DNA of 64,000 bases, from NCBI RefSeq assembly GCF_028737215.1, contig NZ_JAQZAM010000006.1, forward strand, positions 62,001 to 126,000, in the 5' to 3' direction. Within the stretch, counting starts at the first letter, position 1; every line of letters starts with the position of its first letter. Below the pieces are notes generated by a model. The model did not search any database and had not been told where the DNA came from. It saw only the letters and a program-made list of their open reading frames with translations. Source of the stretch: Actinomycetospora chibensis (GTDB taxonomy: Bacteria > Actinomycetota > Actinomycetes > Mycobacteriales > Pseudonocardiaceae). This document shows positions 37,327 to 50,624 of this stretch, one piece after another. The translations under genes were made by a program, and so were the position numbers.

Positions 37327-40300
37327 TCACCCGTATGGCCGTGAGGCCCTCGAACGCTCCGTGAGCGCGGTCGGATCGATGTCCCGGAGGTCGGCGTGGC
37401 ACCGCCGCAGGAGGGCGGTGCTGCCGTGCTCGCGGGCCAGGTCCGCCGCGGCCCGGAGGCGTTCGACGGCACCCGGGGCGTCGTCGAGTGCCGCGCGCCG
37501 GCGCAGCACCTCCGGGAGCCACCACACGTCGTGGCGGGACCGGGCGTCGGCGATCGCCGCGTCGAGCACCGCCCGTGCCTCGTCGCGACGTCCCCGCCGC
37601 AGCGCGATGTCGGCGACCAACGTGAGCCAGTACGGCATCCGGAAGAACGCCCCCGTCGCCCGCAGCCCGTCGATGCCGCGATGTGCGGACTCGGAGCCCT
37701 CCGCACCCCCGCGCGCCCAGCCGGAGAGCACGGGCCCCCACTCCCGGTAGTACGCGAAGCCGTAGCGCTCGCACAGCTCGGTCAGCTCGGCCACCGACGC
37801 CTCCAGGGCCGGGCGGTCGTCGCGGAACTGGTGGGTGACCGCGTCGTAGGCCAGCGCGACGGCGACGCTGTAGGGGTGCTCGATGCGGCGTGCCCGCGCG
37901 ACGGTCTCCGTGGCGGTCCTGCGGGCCCGCTCGTCGTCGCCGAGCAGCCAGTGGGCGTGGGCGGCCCACCCCGCGCCGTGCACGTCGAGGCGGGTACCGA
38001 CGCTGAGCGACACCGTGTCCGCCGTCTCGGCGACCACCGCGAAGTGGTGCAGCGCCCGCCGGGGCCGCCCGAGGGCGAACGCCGATCCGGCCGCCGCGAA
38101 GTGGGCGTGCGCGACGAGGGCAGGGGCGCCGTCGGCCATCGCGACGACCCGCGTCGCGATCGCCTCGGACTCGCCGATGGCGCCCGCGACGAAGCGGGTG
38201 ATCCAGAGCCCTACCAGCGCGGACAGCTCGGCGTCCTGGTGCCCGATCCGGTGGGCGAGCGCCACCGACGCCTCCAGCGTCTCCCGCACGACCGGTGATG
38301 CGTACCCGTGGCGCGCGTTGAGCGGAGCGGCCAGGGCGTCGCGGAGGGCGAGCTCCTCCTCATCGCGGTGCCGGCCCGGCGGCATCGCCCGGACCAGGAG
38401 CAGCGCCTCCCGGAGAAGCCGGATCGCCTCGCCGTGGGCGAAGCGCGAGGCGGCGACGTGGGCGGCCCGCCGGTACGCCGACACCGCCTGCTCCGGGCGC
38501 CCGCTCCGCGCGTGGTGGCGCGCCAGCCGCACCGACACCGCGTCGAGGTCGTCGGCGTGCAGTTCCTCGAGGGCGTGCGCCAGGCGGCGGTGCAGCAGCC
38601 AGCGGGTGGGCGGGCTGGCCAGCGCGTCGGCCGCCTCGCGCAGGAGGTCGTGCGAGAAGTCGAAGCCGCTCGCCGTCTCCCGGACGATCCGGCGGCGCCA
38701 GAGCTCGTCGAGCGCCCGGACCACGGCCTCGGCGTCCAGCTCGCTGGCCTCCACGAGCAGGGCGAGGGTGAACTCGCGTCCGACGGCAGCAGCGAGGACG
38801 GCGACGTCGCGGGCGGTGGGGCTCACCTCCTCCAGGCGGGCGCGCAGCATCGCGGCGAGGTCCCCCCGCGCCGGGCCCGCCGTGACGCCGGCGCCGCTCA
38901 CGGCCTCCACGACGTGCAGCGAGAGACCGCCCGTGACCGCGTGCAGGGCCTCGGGGTCGTCGGGGGGCCGTCCGCTGACCGCCGTGGCCAGCCGGGCGGT
39001 GGCGGCGGCGTCGAGCGGGTCCAGCGTGAGCTCCGACGCCACACCGGTGGCCCGCATCCGCGGGAACCATCCGTCGACCGCCCCCGGGTCGTCGTGGGCG
39101 GTACCGACGACCAGCAGCGACGAGTCGCCGGCCCGCCCGAGGAGGTGGGCGAGGAAGGCGACGGTCTCCTGGTCGCCCCACTGCAGGTTGTCCAGCACCA
39201 GGAGCAGGGGCCTCCCGACCTGCAGGAACGCCTGCGCGAGCCCCTCGGAGAACCGGTGGCGCCGCCACGCGTCGGCCATCGCGCGCGCACCGTCGACGAG
39301 GCCCGGCTCCGCCCGCCCGGCGCGGGGGACGAGCCGCTCCACCTCGACACGCCAGACGGGATCGAGGGCTTCGGCGGCGGCGTGCACCGCCGGCACCCGG
39401 AGCCAGTCCGCGACCGGGGCGAGCGCCAGCCGATCCGAGGTGCCGTAGCAGCCCGACTCCGCCACGACGCCGTCCCGCTCGCGGACGAGGGTGGCGAGCT
39501 CGGCGACCAGTCGGGTCTTGCCCACCCCCGCCTCGCCCCGGACGAGGACGAGGCCCGGCTCGCCGGCGACGGCGCGACGCCAGGCCCGGGTCAGCACGGC
39601 GAGCTCCGCCTCGCGGCCGACCAGCGCGGGCGTCCCGCGGGCCCGGGCCTCGACCGGGGTCGCCCCGTCGCCGTCGGGGGAGCTGGTCACGGCGGCGAGC
39701 GCCCGTCGCGTGTCGGCGTGCGGGGCGACGCCGAGCTCGCGGCCGAGCACCGACGCGCAGCGCTCGTACGTGCTCACCGCGCCGGCGCGGTCACCCTGGG
39801 CGAGCTGCAGCTCCATGAGCGCCCGGTGCCCGGCCTCCTCCAGCGGCCTCAGCCGCACCCGGCGGCGCGCGACGTCGACCGCCGCCGTCAGATCGCCGGT
39901 GCTCGCCAGCGCGTCGGACAGCAGCCCGCACAGACGCGCGCAGCGGTTCTCGCGGTCCTCACGCACCTCGCGCGCCCACTCGTCGTCGACGCCGGGCAGG
40001 AACGCACCGCGGTACTGCGCGAGCGCGGCGGCGGCGTGGCGCACCACCGCGGCGGTGTCGTCCCGCGTCGCCGCGTCGAGGGCGGCCCCGGCCTCACGGT
40101 CGAAGACGCGCAGGTCCACGGCCACCTCGGCCACGTCCTGCCAGGCGAGACCGGCGGTGTCGGCCCGCACGACCGGGGCGTGCTCGAGGGTGTGGCGCAG
40201 GTGGTGCAGCTCGCGGCGCAGGTTGGTCAGCCCCTGGGCCGCCGGAGTCGGGCCAGAAGAGGGCGGCGAGGCGCGGACGGGGGACGACGGTGCCGGCGTG

Positions 40301-40405
40301 CGCCACGAGGTGGGCGGCCAGCGCGATCCCCCGTGACGACCGGGCTCGCGGGCCGCCCTCCTCGTCGGCGATCACCTGCTGGCCGAGCAGCGCGACGTGC
40401 AGCAT
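37327..40405 (-). pseudogene. AfsR/BTAD-type ATPase regulator, frameshifted near its N-terminus
   Basis: The start ATG 40405 (after GGAGG) begins MLHVALLGQQVIADEEGG, runs through the winged-helix start and FWPDS, then goes out of frame near 40231-40245. The expected continuation, LTNLRRELHHLR, lies in the next frame and is followed by ~960 residues: BTAD (to ~190), a P-loop ATPase (LVLVRGEAGVGKTRLVAELA) and TPR-like repeats. Related regulators usually have three residues between PDS and the Q before LTNLRREL, which would be restored by two extra bases in the GC run. Either the gene is inactivated, the base calls are wrong, or a recoding event joins the frames. The downstream reading frame is long and intact, so the change is recent. 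Confidence 0.8.
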
Positions 40406-40468
40406 CGGAGGCCTCCCCCCAGGGTCACCCAGGGTGGCGACGCCCTCGGTCCCCGACCAGCAACGAGC

Positions 40469-40520
40469 AACGGCCTCCCACTGTTCGTCACCGGATCGTG
40501 ACGAACAGCGGGAGGCCGTT
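40469..40520 (-). terminator. Terminator hairpin of clpB
   Basis: Arms of 23 bases (40469-40491 and 40498-40520) around a six-base loop, 34 nt after the clpB stop. The single non-Watson-Crick pair is A-C on the plus strand but a G-U wobble in minus-strand RNA, so the stem is complete only when read in the direction of clpB. Confidence 0.75.
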
Positions 40521-40553
40521 GGGCTGTCAGGGTGAGACCGGGGCGGGGTGAGG

Positions 40554-43145
<2,592 letters not shown>

Positions 43146-43202
43146 GGCGGGGGTCCTCCTGCGTGACGTACGGATCGGGCAGCCCACCAGCCGCCCAATG
43201 AA

Positions 43203-43223
43203 CTTGAGTCTACCTGGCTCAAC
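43203..43223. promoter_or_regulatory. HAIR element (HspR operator) of clpB
   Basis: CTTGAGT-N7-GCTCAAC on the plus strand, against the consensus CTTGAGT-N7-ACTCAAG (12 of 14 positions). A minus-strand -10 box TAGACT (43207-43212) lies inside it, so HspR binding should block clpB transcription. The rest of the 341-bp gap up to the flavohaemoprotein gene contains a 10-bp palindrome TGTCCGGACA at 43416-43425 next to a CATAGT box. Confidence 0.85.
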
Positions 43224-43415
43224 TTCGCTGACGTGGGGTTTGTTCCCGGCGATTCCTCGCCGTTCGGTCACCCACAGCGACGACGATGAGGAGCCTCGTT
43301 CCGGGACGTCGTCGCTGCTCAGCGTGGCCGCGGGCGCCGTCCGACGCCGGTGGGGGTCGGACGACGACACGATGATGGGGACCCTGCGTGACGGCCACGA
43401 ACGGGCTGTCATAGT

Positions 43416-43425
43416 TGTCCGGACA
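43416..43425. promoter_or_regulatory. Palindrome in flavohaemoprotein promoter region
   Basis: TGTCCGGACA, immediately downstream of a possible plus-strand -10 box (CATAGT, 43410-43415) and about 60 nt before the start at 43487. Candidate operator of unknown type; short palindromes are common at this GC content. Confidence 0.25.
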
Positions 43426-43486
43426 CGCGAGGCCCGGTCGCAACGACGGGGGCCGCGCTATGGGGGGCTGGGGAGAGGTAGGGGGC

Positions 43487-44860
43487 ATGTCCGCGGAGCC
43501 GCTGCCGGGAGACGGTCCGGCCGACCCTGCCCCCGCGCCCTTCCTGCGCCCCTCACCGACCGTCCGGCCCGGACCCCGGCGCCTCGCCCCGGTCCGCCCC
43601 GTCCCGGCGCCCCCGACGACGCCGATGGTGCGCCCGGGACGGCACGCCGCGCCGGACCCGGACGACGGCCCGGCACCGAGCGCCGCGCCGGTCGCACCGC
43701 CCGCACCCGCACCTCCCGCAGCCCCTCCCGCACCCCCGACCCCCGAGGCGGACGCCGCACGCCGGGTCCGCGAGGCGTGGGAGGAGGTCGGGCCGCAGGT
43801 CGACGAGCTCGCCGACTGGTTCGCAGCGCTGCTCTTCAGCCTCGACCCCGGGTCGCGGGCGCTGTTCCCCGCCCGGGTCACCGAGCCGGCACGCCGGCTG
43901 CTGCGCTCGCTCGTGCTGGCGATGAGCACCGTCGACCGTCCCGCCGATCTCGCCGCGCTGCTCGAGCCGCTCGTGCGCGAGCACCGCGCGCTGGGCCTGC
44001 GCGCCGAGCAGTACGAGGCGCTCGGCGTGGCCCTGATCGGCGCGATGCGGCGCTTCGGCGGCGTCGCCTGGGACGACGCGGCGGAGCACGCCTGGGTGCG
44101 GGCGTTCTCCCTGGCCGCGGGCCCGATGGAGGACGCGGCGCGCGCGGCCGGGGACGCGGCGCCCGCCCTCGCCGAGGCCACGGTCGTGGGCCACCGGCGC
44201 GTGGGCTGGGACCTCGCGGTGCTGCACGTCGCGCCCGACCGGCCCGTCCCGCACCGCGCCGGGCAGTACCTGACCGTCGAGATCCCGCAGCGCCCGCGGA
44301 TGTGGCGCGCGCTCAGCCCGGTGACCGCGCCGCGCCCGGACGGCCTGTTGGAGTTCCACGTCCGCGCCGTCGAGGGCGGCTGGGTGAGCCGGGCGATGGT
44401 CGCGCACACGGCGACGGGCGATCGCTGGCGCCTCGGTCCGGCGTCCGGGCGGCTCGGGCTCGGCCCGCGCAGCGACCGCGAGGTGCTCATGGTCGCCGGC
44501 GGGACCGGCGGCGCGCCGGTGCTGGCCCTGTGCGAGGACATGGCGCGGTGGACACGGCCCCGACCCTGCACGGTGTTCCTGGGCGGGCGGGTGCCCGACG
44601 ACCTCGTCGTGCTCGACCGCCTGCGGGCCCTCGCCGAGGTGCAGCCCTGGCTCGCGGTCGCCCCCGTGTGCGAGGACGACCCGCTCGACCCCGAGACACT
44701 GCCGGGGACGTTGCCCGACGCCGTGGTGCGCTCCGGCGACTGGTCGGGCCACGACGTGCTGCTCTCCGGCTCACCGGGGATGATCCGCGCGACGGCCCAG
44801 GCGCTGCTCGTCGACGGCGTGCCGCTCGATCGCATCGCGTACGACCCGTTCGCTCAGTAG
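43487..44860 (+). CDS. Flavohaemoprotein-like globin-reductase, type II-like (Rv0385-like)
   Basis: 457 residues. A Pro/Ala-rich extension of ~85 residues precedes a globin domain, whose proximal haem His is His166 in REHRALGLRAEQYEALG. Then comes a ferredoxin-reductase-like part: a FAD motif RALSPV (the usual RxYS has Leu for Tyr) and an NAD loop GGTGGAPVLAL. The distal Tyr of NO dioxygenases (FYDRMF in E. coli Hmp) aligns with Ala in WFAALLF. These changes point to the type II flavohaemoglobins, not a classical NO dioxygenase. In mycobacteria the relative Rv0385 also neighbours clpB (from memory). Electron donor and reaction unknown. ATG 43487 is chosen; ATG 43460 is possible. Confidence 0.8.
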   Translation: MSAEPLPGDGPADPAPAPFLRPSPTVRPGPRRLAPVRPVPAPPTTPMVRPGRHAAPDPDDGPAPSAAPVAPPAPAPPAAPPAPPTPEADAARRVREAWEEVGPQVDELADWFAALLFSLDPGSRALFPARVTEPARRLLRSLVLAMSTVDRPADLAALLEPLVREHRALGLRAEQYEALGVALIGAMRRFGGVAWDDAAEHAWVRAFSLAAGPMEDAARAAGDAAPALAEATVVGHRRVGWDLAVLHVAPDRPVPHRAGQYLTVEIPQRPRMWRALSPVTAPRPDGLLEFHVRAVEGGWVSRAMVAHTATGDRWRLGPASGRLGLGPRSDREVLMVAGGTGGAPVLALCEDMARWTRPRPCTVFLGGRVPDDLVVLDRLRALAEVQPWLAVAPVCEDDPLDPETLPGTLPDAVVRSGDWSGHDVLLSGSPGMIRATAQALLVDGVPLDRIAYDPFAQ

Positions 44861-44888
44861 TCGCCGCCGGAGAGTGCGGCCGGACTGA

Positions 44889-45371
44889 TCACTCGTGCCG
44901 ATGACGCGGACCCGGTTGCCAGACGACCACCGACTGGGTCCGCCGGGCCGGCAGCCGGTCGCCGCGTGACGGGGCCTGCTCCGCGGCGGTGCGCCAGCGG
45001 GCCAGCTCCTCGGTGACCTCGGCGAGCCGGTCGGTCAGCGCGCCGACCTCGCGCTCGAGCTCGATGATCCGCTTGATGCCGGCGAGGTTGACGCCGTCCT
45101 CCTGCGAGAGCCGCTGCACCTCGCGGAGCACGGCGATGTCGCGCACCGAGTAGCGCCGCCCGCCGCCGCTCGCGCGGCCGGGGCTGACGAGACCGATGCG
45201 GTCGTAGCTGCGCAGGGTCTGGGCGTGCATCCCGGCGATCTGCGCCGCGACGGAGATGACGAAGACCGGGGTGTCCTCGTCGGCCCACGTCGGGAGGGCG
45301 GGCATGGACGGGGCGCCGAGCGGGGCCGGCCACGGCCCACGCTCGTCGGCCCCGCCCTTGCCCCCGCTCAT
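44889..45371 (-). CDS. hspR: HspR heat-shock repressor (MerR family)
   Basis: 160 residues. MerR-type winged helix: VFVISVAAQIAGMHAQTLRSYDRIGLVSPGRASGGGRRYSVRDI, then the helix QEDGVNLAGIKRII and a coiled-coil dimer helix. HspR represses the dnaK operon and clpB by binding HAIR inverted repeats, using DnaK as co-repressor so that unfolded proteins relieve repression. Last gene of the operon; ATG 45371 overlaps the dnaJ stop (ATGA). Both target sites (dnaK and clpB) are inside this window. Confidence 0.96.
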   Translation of the reverse strand: MSGGKGGADERGPWPAPLGAPSMPALPTWADEDTPVFVISVAAQIAGMHAQTLRSYDRIGLVSPGRASGGGRRYSVRDIAVLREVQRLSQEDGVNLAGIKRIIELEREVGALTDRLAEVTEELARWRTAAEQAPSRGDRLPARRTQSVVVWQPGPRHRHE

Positions 45372-46630
45372 GACGCGGTCTCCCTCCGGGCAGCGGCCTC
45401 GGCGCGCCGCGTGAGGTCGGCCCGCGGGTCGTGGTCGGCCGTCGCCTCGACGTACGCGTCGAGGGCCTGGCGCGCCGCGGAGCTCAGCCGGCTCGGCACC
45501 GCGAGCTCGAGGGTGACCAGCAGGTCGCCGGTGCGCCCGTCCTTACGGTGCACCCCGCGCCCGCGGACCCGCAACGTCCGGCCACTGTTGCTCCCCGCGG
45601 GGACCTTCAGCGAGACCTTGCCGTCCATGGTGGGCACGGTGATCGTCGTGCCGTCGACGAGCTCGGGGAACGTCACCGGCACGGTGAGCGTCAGATCGTC
45701 GGCGTTGCGCTCCGAGCGACCGAACAGGTCGTCGGAGTTGACGTGCACGACGACGAACAGGTCGCCGGGCGGGCCGCCGCGACTGCCCGGCTGCCCCTGA
45801 CCGGCGAGGCGGATGCGCTGGCCGTCGTCGACGCCCGGCGGGATCCGCACGGTGAGGGTGCGCGAGCGGGTGCTCACGCCGTCGCCGCCGCACTCGGGGC
45901 ACGGCTCGTCGACGATCGACCCGGTGCCCGAGCAGTCGCGGCACGGCTCGCTGAACGCGAACGCGCCCTGGCTGCGCGAGACCACGCCGGCGCCGCCGCA
46001 GGTCAGACACGTGCGGGGGCTGGTGCCGGGCTTGGCGCCGTTCCCGCCGCAGGTCGTGCAGCGCGTCGGCGAGGCCAGGCGCAGCGGCAGGGTGGTGCCG
46101 CCGACCGCCTCGGCGAAGTCGATGCGCACGTCGGTCTCGACGTCCGCGCCGCGCTGCTCGCGCGGACGGGTGCCGCCCATGCCGGGCGTCGGCCCGGCGG
46201 TGGCGCCGGCGCCGCCGCCGAACAGCCCGCCCAGGAGGTCGCCGAGACCGCCCGCACCGGGCTGGCCCGCGCCGCGGGCGCCCCCGCCCCCGAAGAGGTC
46301 GCCGACGTCGAAGCCGCCCGAGAACCCGGTGCCGCCGGCGCCCGCGCCGGCCCCGGCGCCGCGACCGCCGCCGAACCCGCCGAAGCGCCCGCCCGAGAAC
46401 ATCGTGCGCGCCTCGTCGTACTGCTGGCGCTTCTCCGGGTCGGAGAGCACGCCGTAGGCCTCGCCCGCCGCCTTGAAGCGGGCCTCGGCCTTCGCGTCGC
46501 CGGGCTTCGCGTCGGGGTGGTTCTCCCGCGCGATCTTGCGGTAGGCCTTCTTGACGTCGTCGGCGGAGGCGTCCTTGGTCACACCCAGCTCGCGGTAGTA
46601 GTCCTTCTCGACCCAGTCACGGGCGCTCAT
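45368..46630 (-). CDS. dnaJ: DnaJ co-chaperone
   Basis: 420 residues. J domain with NHPDAKPG, a long Gly/Phe-rich region (FGGFGGGRGAGAGAG and more), four CxxCxGxG zinc motifs (CTTCGGNG, CLTCGGAG, CRDCSGTG, CPECGGDG) and the C-terminal substrate domains. It delivers substrates to DnaK and stimulates its ATPase. The Gly-rich stretch is longer than average. ATG 46630 has AAGGAG upstream. Followed by hspR with a 4-nt overlap and preceded by grpE (45-nt gap). Confidence 0.97.
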   Translation of the reverse strand: MSARDWVEKDYYRELGVTKDASADDVKKAYRKIARENHPDAKPGDAKAEARFKAAGEAYGVLSDPEKRQQYDEARTMFSGGRFGGFGGGRGAGAGAGAGGTGFSGGFDVGDLFGGGGARGAGQPGAGGLGDLLGGLFGGGAGATAGPTPGMGGTRPREQRGADVETDVRIDFAEAVGGTTLPLRLASPTRCTTCGGNGAKPGTSPRTCLTCGGAGVVSRSQGAFAFSEPCRDCSGTGSIVDEPCPECGGDGVSTRSRTLTVRIPPGVDDGQRIRLAGQGQPGSRGGPPGDLFVVVHVNSDDLFGRSERNADDLTLTVPVTFPELVDGTTITVPTMDGKVSLKVPAGSNSGRTLRVRGRGVHRKDGRTGDLLVTLELAVPSRLSSAARQALDAYVEATADHDPRADLTRRAEAAARRETAS

Positions 46631-46675
46631 GTCGGAACTGCTCCTTCCGCGGGGCCGGGGGGACGGGTGTGGTGA

Positions 46676-47413
46676 TCAGGACGTGCCGGCGTCCGCCGGC
46701 TCCGACGTGGTGTCGGCGGCGGGCGCGGTGCCGTCGGAGTCGGTGACCGCGACCATCGCCGGGCGCAGCACCCGGTCGCCGAAGCGGTAACCGCGGCGCA
46801 TCACCGTGGTGACGGTCGGGCCCGAGACGTCCGGGGAGGTGTCGTGGGCGACGGCCTCGTGCACCGACGGGTCGAAGGTGTCGCCCTCCGCACCGAAGGG
46901 GGTCAGGCCGGCGCGCTGCAGCGTCTCGGTGAGACGGTCGGCGACGACCTTGAACGGGCCGGTCAGGTCGCCGTGGCTCGCGGCGCGCTCGACGTCGTCG
47001 AGCACCGTGAGCAGCTCACCGGCCACGGACGCCTTCGCCGACGCCACGGTCGACTCGCGCTCGCGCTCGGTGCGACGGCGGAAGTTGGTGAACTCGGCGG
47101 AGACGCGCTGGAGGTCGGCGGTGCGCTCGGCGAGCTCGCCGCGCACGCGCTCGAGCTCCGGGTCGGCGCTCTCGGCAGCCCCGCCCGAGGTCGCGGTCCC
47201 GCCCGCGGCGGCGTCCGAAGCACTGGCGTCCGCGGCGGCCTGGGCCGCCCGCGCCTCACCGGCGAGCCCGTCGAGGGCCCCGGGGGCGGGCGTCGCGGCG
47301 TCGTCCGTGGCGCCGTCGCCCTGCGGCGTACCGGCGGACGCGTCCTGACCGGAGGTGGGCACCCCGCCGACACTGGAGTCGGTGGCGTCCTGCCCGACGA
47401 CCGGATCCTGCAC
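46676..47413 (-). CDS. grpE: GrpE nucleotide exchange factor
   Basis: 245 residues. A ~95-residue Ala/Ser/Thr/Asp-rich N-terminal extension is followed by the dimer helix (LERVRGELAERTADLQRVSAEFTNF, with the conserved EFTNFRRR block) and the beta domain (VMRRGYRFGDRVLRPAMVAV). GrpE exchanges ADP on DnaK. GTG 47413 follows GAGGAGG. Two hairpins lie between dnaK and this gene. Confidence 0.95.
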   Translation of the reverse strand: MQDPVVGQDATDSSVGGVPTSGQDASAGTPQGDGATDDAATPAPGALDGLAGEARAAQAAADASASDAAAGGTATSGGAAESADPELERVRGELAERTADLQRVSAEFTNFRRRTERERESTVASAKASVAGELLTVLDDVERAASHGDLTGPFKVVADRLTETLQRAGLTPFGAEGDTFDPSVHEAVAHDTSPDVSGPTVTTVMRRGYRFGDRVLRPAMVAVTDSDGTAPAADTTSEPADAGTS

Positions 47414-47433
47414 TGTGACCTCCTCGAGAGGGT

Positions 47434-47455
47434 CCCCGGCGCCGCGGCGCCGGGG
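47434..47455. repeat. 22-bp perfect palindrome upstream of grpE
   Basis: Self-complementary along its whole length (starts CCCCGGCGCC, ends in its complement), 21 nt before the grpE start codon and close to its ribosome-binding site. It could fold in the mRNA and tune grpE translation. Confidence 0.6.
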
Positions 47456-47485
47456 TGAGAACGATGGGGGGAGAGCGTGCCGGAG

Positions 47486-47520
47486 CCGGCGGGGCCGCAG
47501 GAAGCCTGCGGCCCCGCCGG
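47486..47520. terminator. Intra-operon hairpin between dnaK and grpE
   Basis: Perfect 16-bp arms (47486-47501 and 47505-47520) with a three-base loop, 5 nt after the dnaK stop. Likely a partial terminator or an RNA 3'-end stabiliser that keeps DnaK levels above GrpE and DnaJ. Confidence 0.65.
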
Positions 47521-47525
47521 TCGGG

Positions 47526-49376
<1,851 letters not shown>

Positions 49377-49407
49377 GCTGACGTCTCCTCTCGAGACCGG
49401 GGATGTC

Positions 49408-49428
49408 GTTGAGTGTTCTTCGCTCAAG
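49408..49428. promoter_or_regulatory. HAIR element 1 (HspR operator) of dnaK
   Basis: GTTGAGT-N7-GCTCAAG; on the minus strand CTTGAGC-N7-ACTCAAC. It touches the -10 box CATACT (49427-49432) and covers the presumed transcription start. Confidence 0.88.
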
Positions 49429-49454
49429 TATGACCCGGATGCCGTGTCGCGCAA
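49427..49454 (-). promoter_or_regulatory. dnaK promoter
   Basis: -35 TTGCGC (49449-49454) and -10 CATACT (49427-49432), spacer 16, lying between and partly under two HspR operators. Confidence 0.55.
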
Positions 49455-49460
49455 ACCGAA

Positions 49461-49481
49461 CCTGAGTCCGTCGCGCTCAAG
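49461..49481. promoter_or_regulatory. HAIR element 2 (HspR operator) of dnaK
   Basis: CCTGAGT-N7-GCTCAAG, centred 53 bp upstream of element 1 and just upstream of the -35 box. A weaker third candidate, CTTGTTC-N7-GCTCAAC, lies at 49515-49535. Confidence 0.82.
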
Positions 49482-49553
49482 TGTGTCATCCGGGCCAACG
49501 GAGCATCGCACGGACTTGTTCCCGACACGCTCAACTCCGTCGGGAAAGCGTCG

Positions 49554-50615
49554 TCAGGCCCGGTCGGAGCCGGTGCCCGGGCGGGTCGCGAGGGGCAGGA
49601 GCTCGCCCTCGTCCCACGTGACCTGGCGGGTGCCCAGCGGCACGCCGGTCTGCTGGGCCTCCATCATCTGCCCGTTGCCGAGGTACATCGCCACGTGATG
49701 GATCGTGTCGGGATCCGACTGGTCGTAGGCCCAGAAGAGCAGGTCGCCCGGCTGGGCCTGCTCGACGGCCACGTGCGCGCCGGCCTTGTACTGGTCCCGG
49801 GAGACGCGCGGCAGCACGATCCCGGCGCGCTCGTAGGCCCGCAGCATCAGCCCGGAGCAGTCGTAGCTGCTCGGCCCGGTGGCGCCCCACACGTAGGGCT
49901 TGCCGGTCTCGGCCGTGGCGAACTCGATCGCCGTGCGCGCGACACCGGGCGGGAGCGCGGCCGCGGGGCCCGGGCCCGCCTGGGCCGCCGGCACGCACTC
50001 CTGGATCGCGCCGGTCACCCCCGCGAGGTCGGCGACCAGGCTGTTCGCCAGCGACTCCCACTTGGCGTAGGCGTTGGGGAACGCCGAGCGCTGCACGATC
50101 TGCGCCGCCCGCGTGACGGGCATCGTGTCCCAGCCGGGCACGGTGAGCAGCCGCTCGAGGAACGTCCGGGTCGCGTAGACGGGGTCGCGCACCTGCTCCG
50201 GAGACCCCCAGCCCTGGCTGGGCCGCTGCTGGAACACGCCGAGCGAGTCGTGGTCCACCGCGACGTCCATGCCGACGGTGCCCATCTGCGACTCCTGCAT
50301 CGCCGTGGCGAGGGCGACCACCCAGCCCCGCGGCGGGATCGCCATCCCCTTGGCGACCCCGATGATCGTGGCCGCGGTCTGGCGCTGCACCGCGTCGAGC
50401 TCCGCGGAGGTCTGCGGGACGTCCGCCGACGGCGGCGCGCCCGTCCCCGCCTCGCACGTCGTGGCCTCCTCGCCGTCCTCGCCGCCGCCCACGAACTGCC
50501 CGACCACGAGCAGCCCCGCGGCCATCACGACGACGAGGAAGCCCGCGAGGGCCGCGACGGGCAGCAGGAGGCGCAGGAACCGCAGGCGGGGCGGGAGCCG
50601 GGGCGGGGTGATCAC
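49554..50615 (-). CDS. NlpC/P60 cell-wall hydrolase of the secretion operon
   Basis: 353 residues: an N-terminal membrane helix (LLLPVAALAGFLVVVMAAGLLVV), a lysozyme-like or regulatory domain (ALATAMQESQMGTV, DSLGVFQQRPSQGWG) and a C-terminal NlpC/P60 peptidase with the catalytic Cys in YDCSGLMLRAY and His in HHVAMYLGNG. The arrangement resembles the CwlT/TcpG-type hydrolases that open peptidoglycan for Gram-positive conjugation machines. Here it is the last gene of a type IV-like operon, 9 nt after the TcpC/VirB8-like gene. GTG start. Confidence 0.88.
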   Translation of the reverse strand: MITPPRLPPRLRFLRLLLPVAALAGFLVVVMAAGLLVVGQFVGGGEDGEEATTCEAGTGAPPSADVPQTSAELDAVQRQTAATIIGVAKGMAIPPRGWVVALATAMQESQMGTVGMDVAVDHDSLGVFQQRPSQGWGSPEQVRDPVYATRTFLERLLTVPGWDTMPVTRAAQIVQRSAFPNAYAKWESLANSLVADLAGVTGAIQECVPAAQAGPGPAAALPPGVARTAIEFATAETGKPYVWGATGPSSYDCSGLMLRAYERAGIVLPRVSRDQYKAGAHVAVEQAQPGDLLFWAYDQSDPDTIHHVAMYLGNGQMMEAQQTGVPLGTRQVTWDEGELLPLATRPGTGSDRA

Positions 50616-50624
50616 GCGGGCCGC

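Noticed and set aside
47455-47525. dnaK-grpE hairpin as a complete operon end
   Set aside because: grpE starts only ~110 bp after dnaK on the same strand with no clear promoter between, so a full terminator would leave grpE, dnaJ and hspR unexpressed; partial termination or RNA stabilisation is more likely.
49515-49535. Third HAIR element at dnaK
   Set aside because: CTTGTTC-N7-GCTCAAC has only one good half-site; kept as a note, not a feature.
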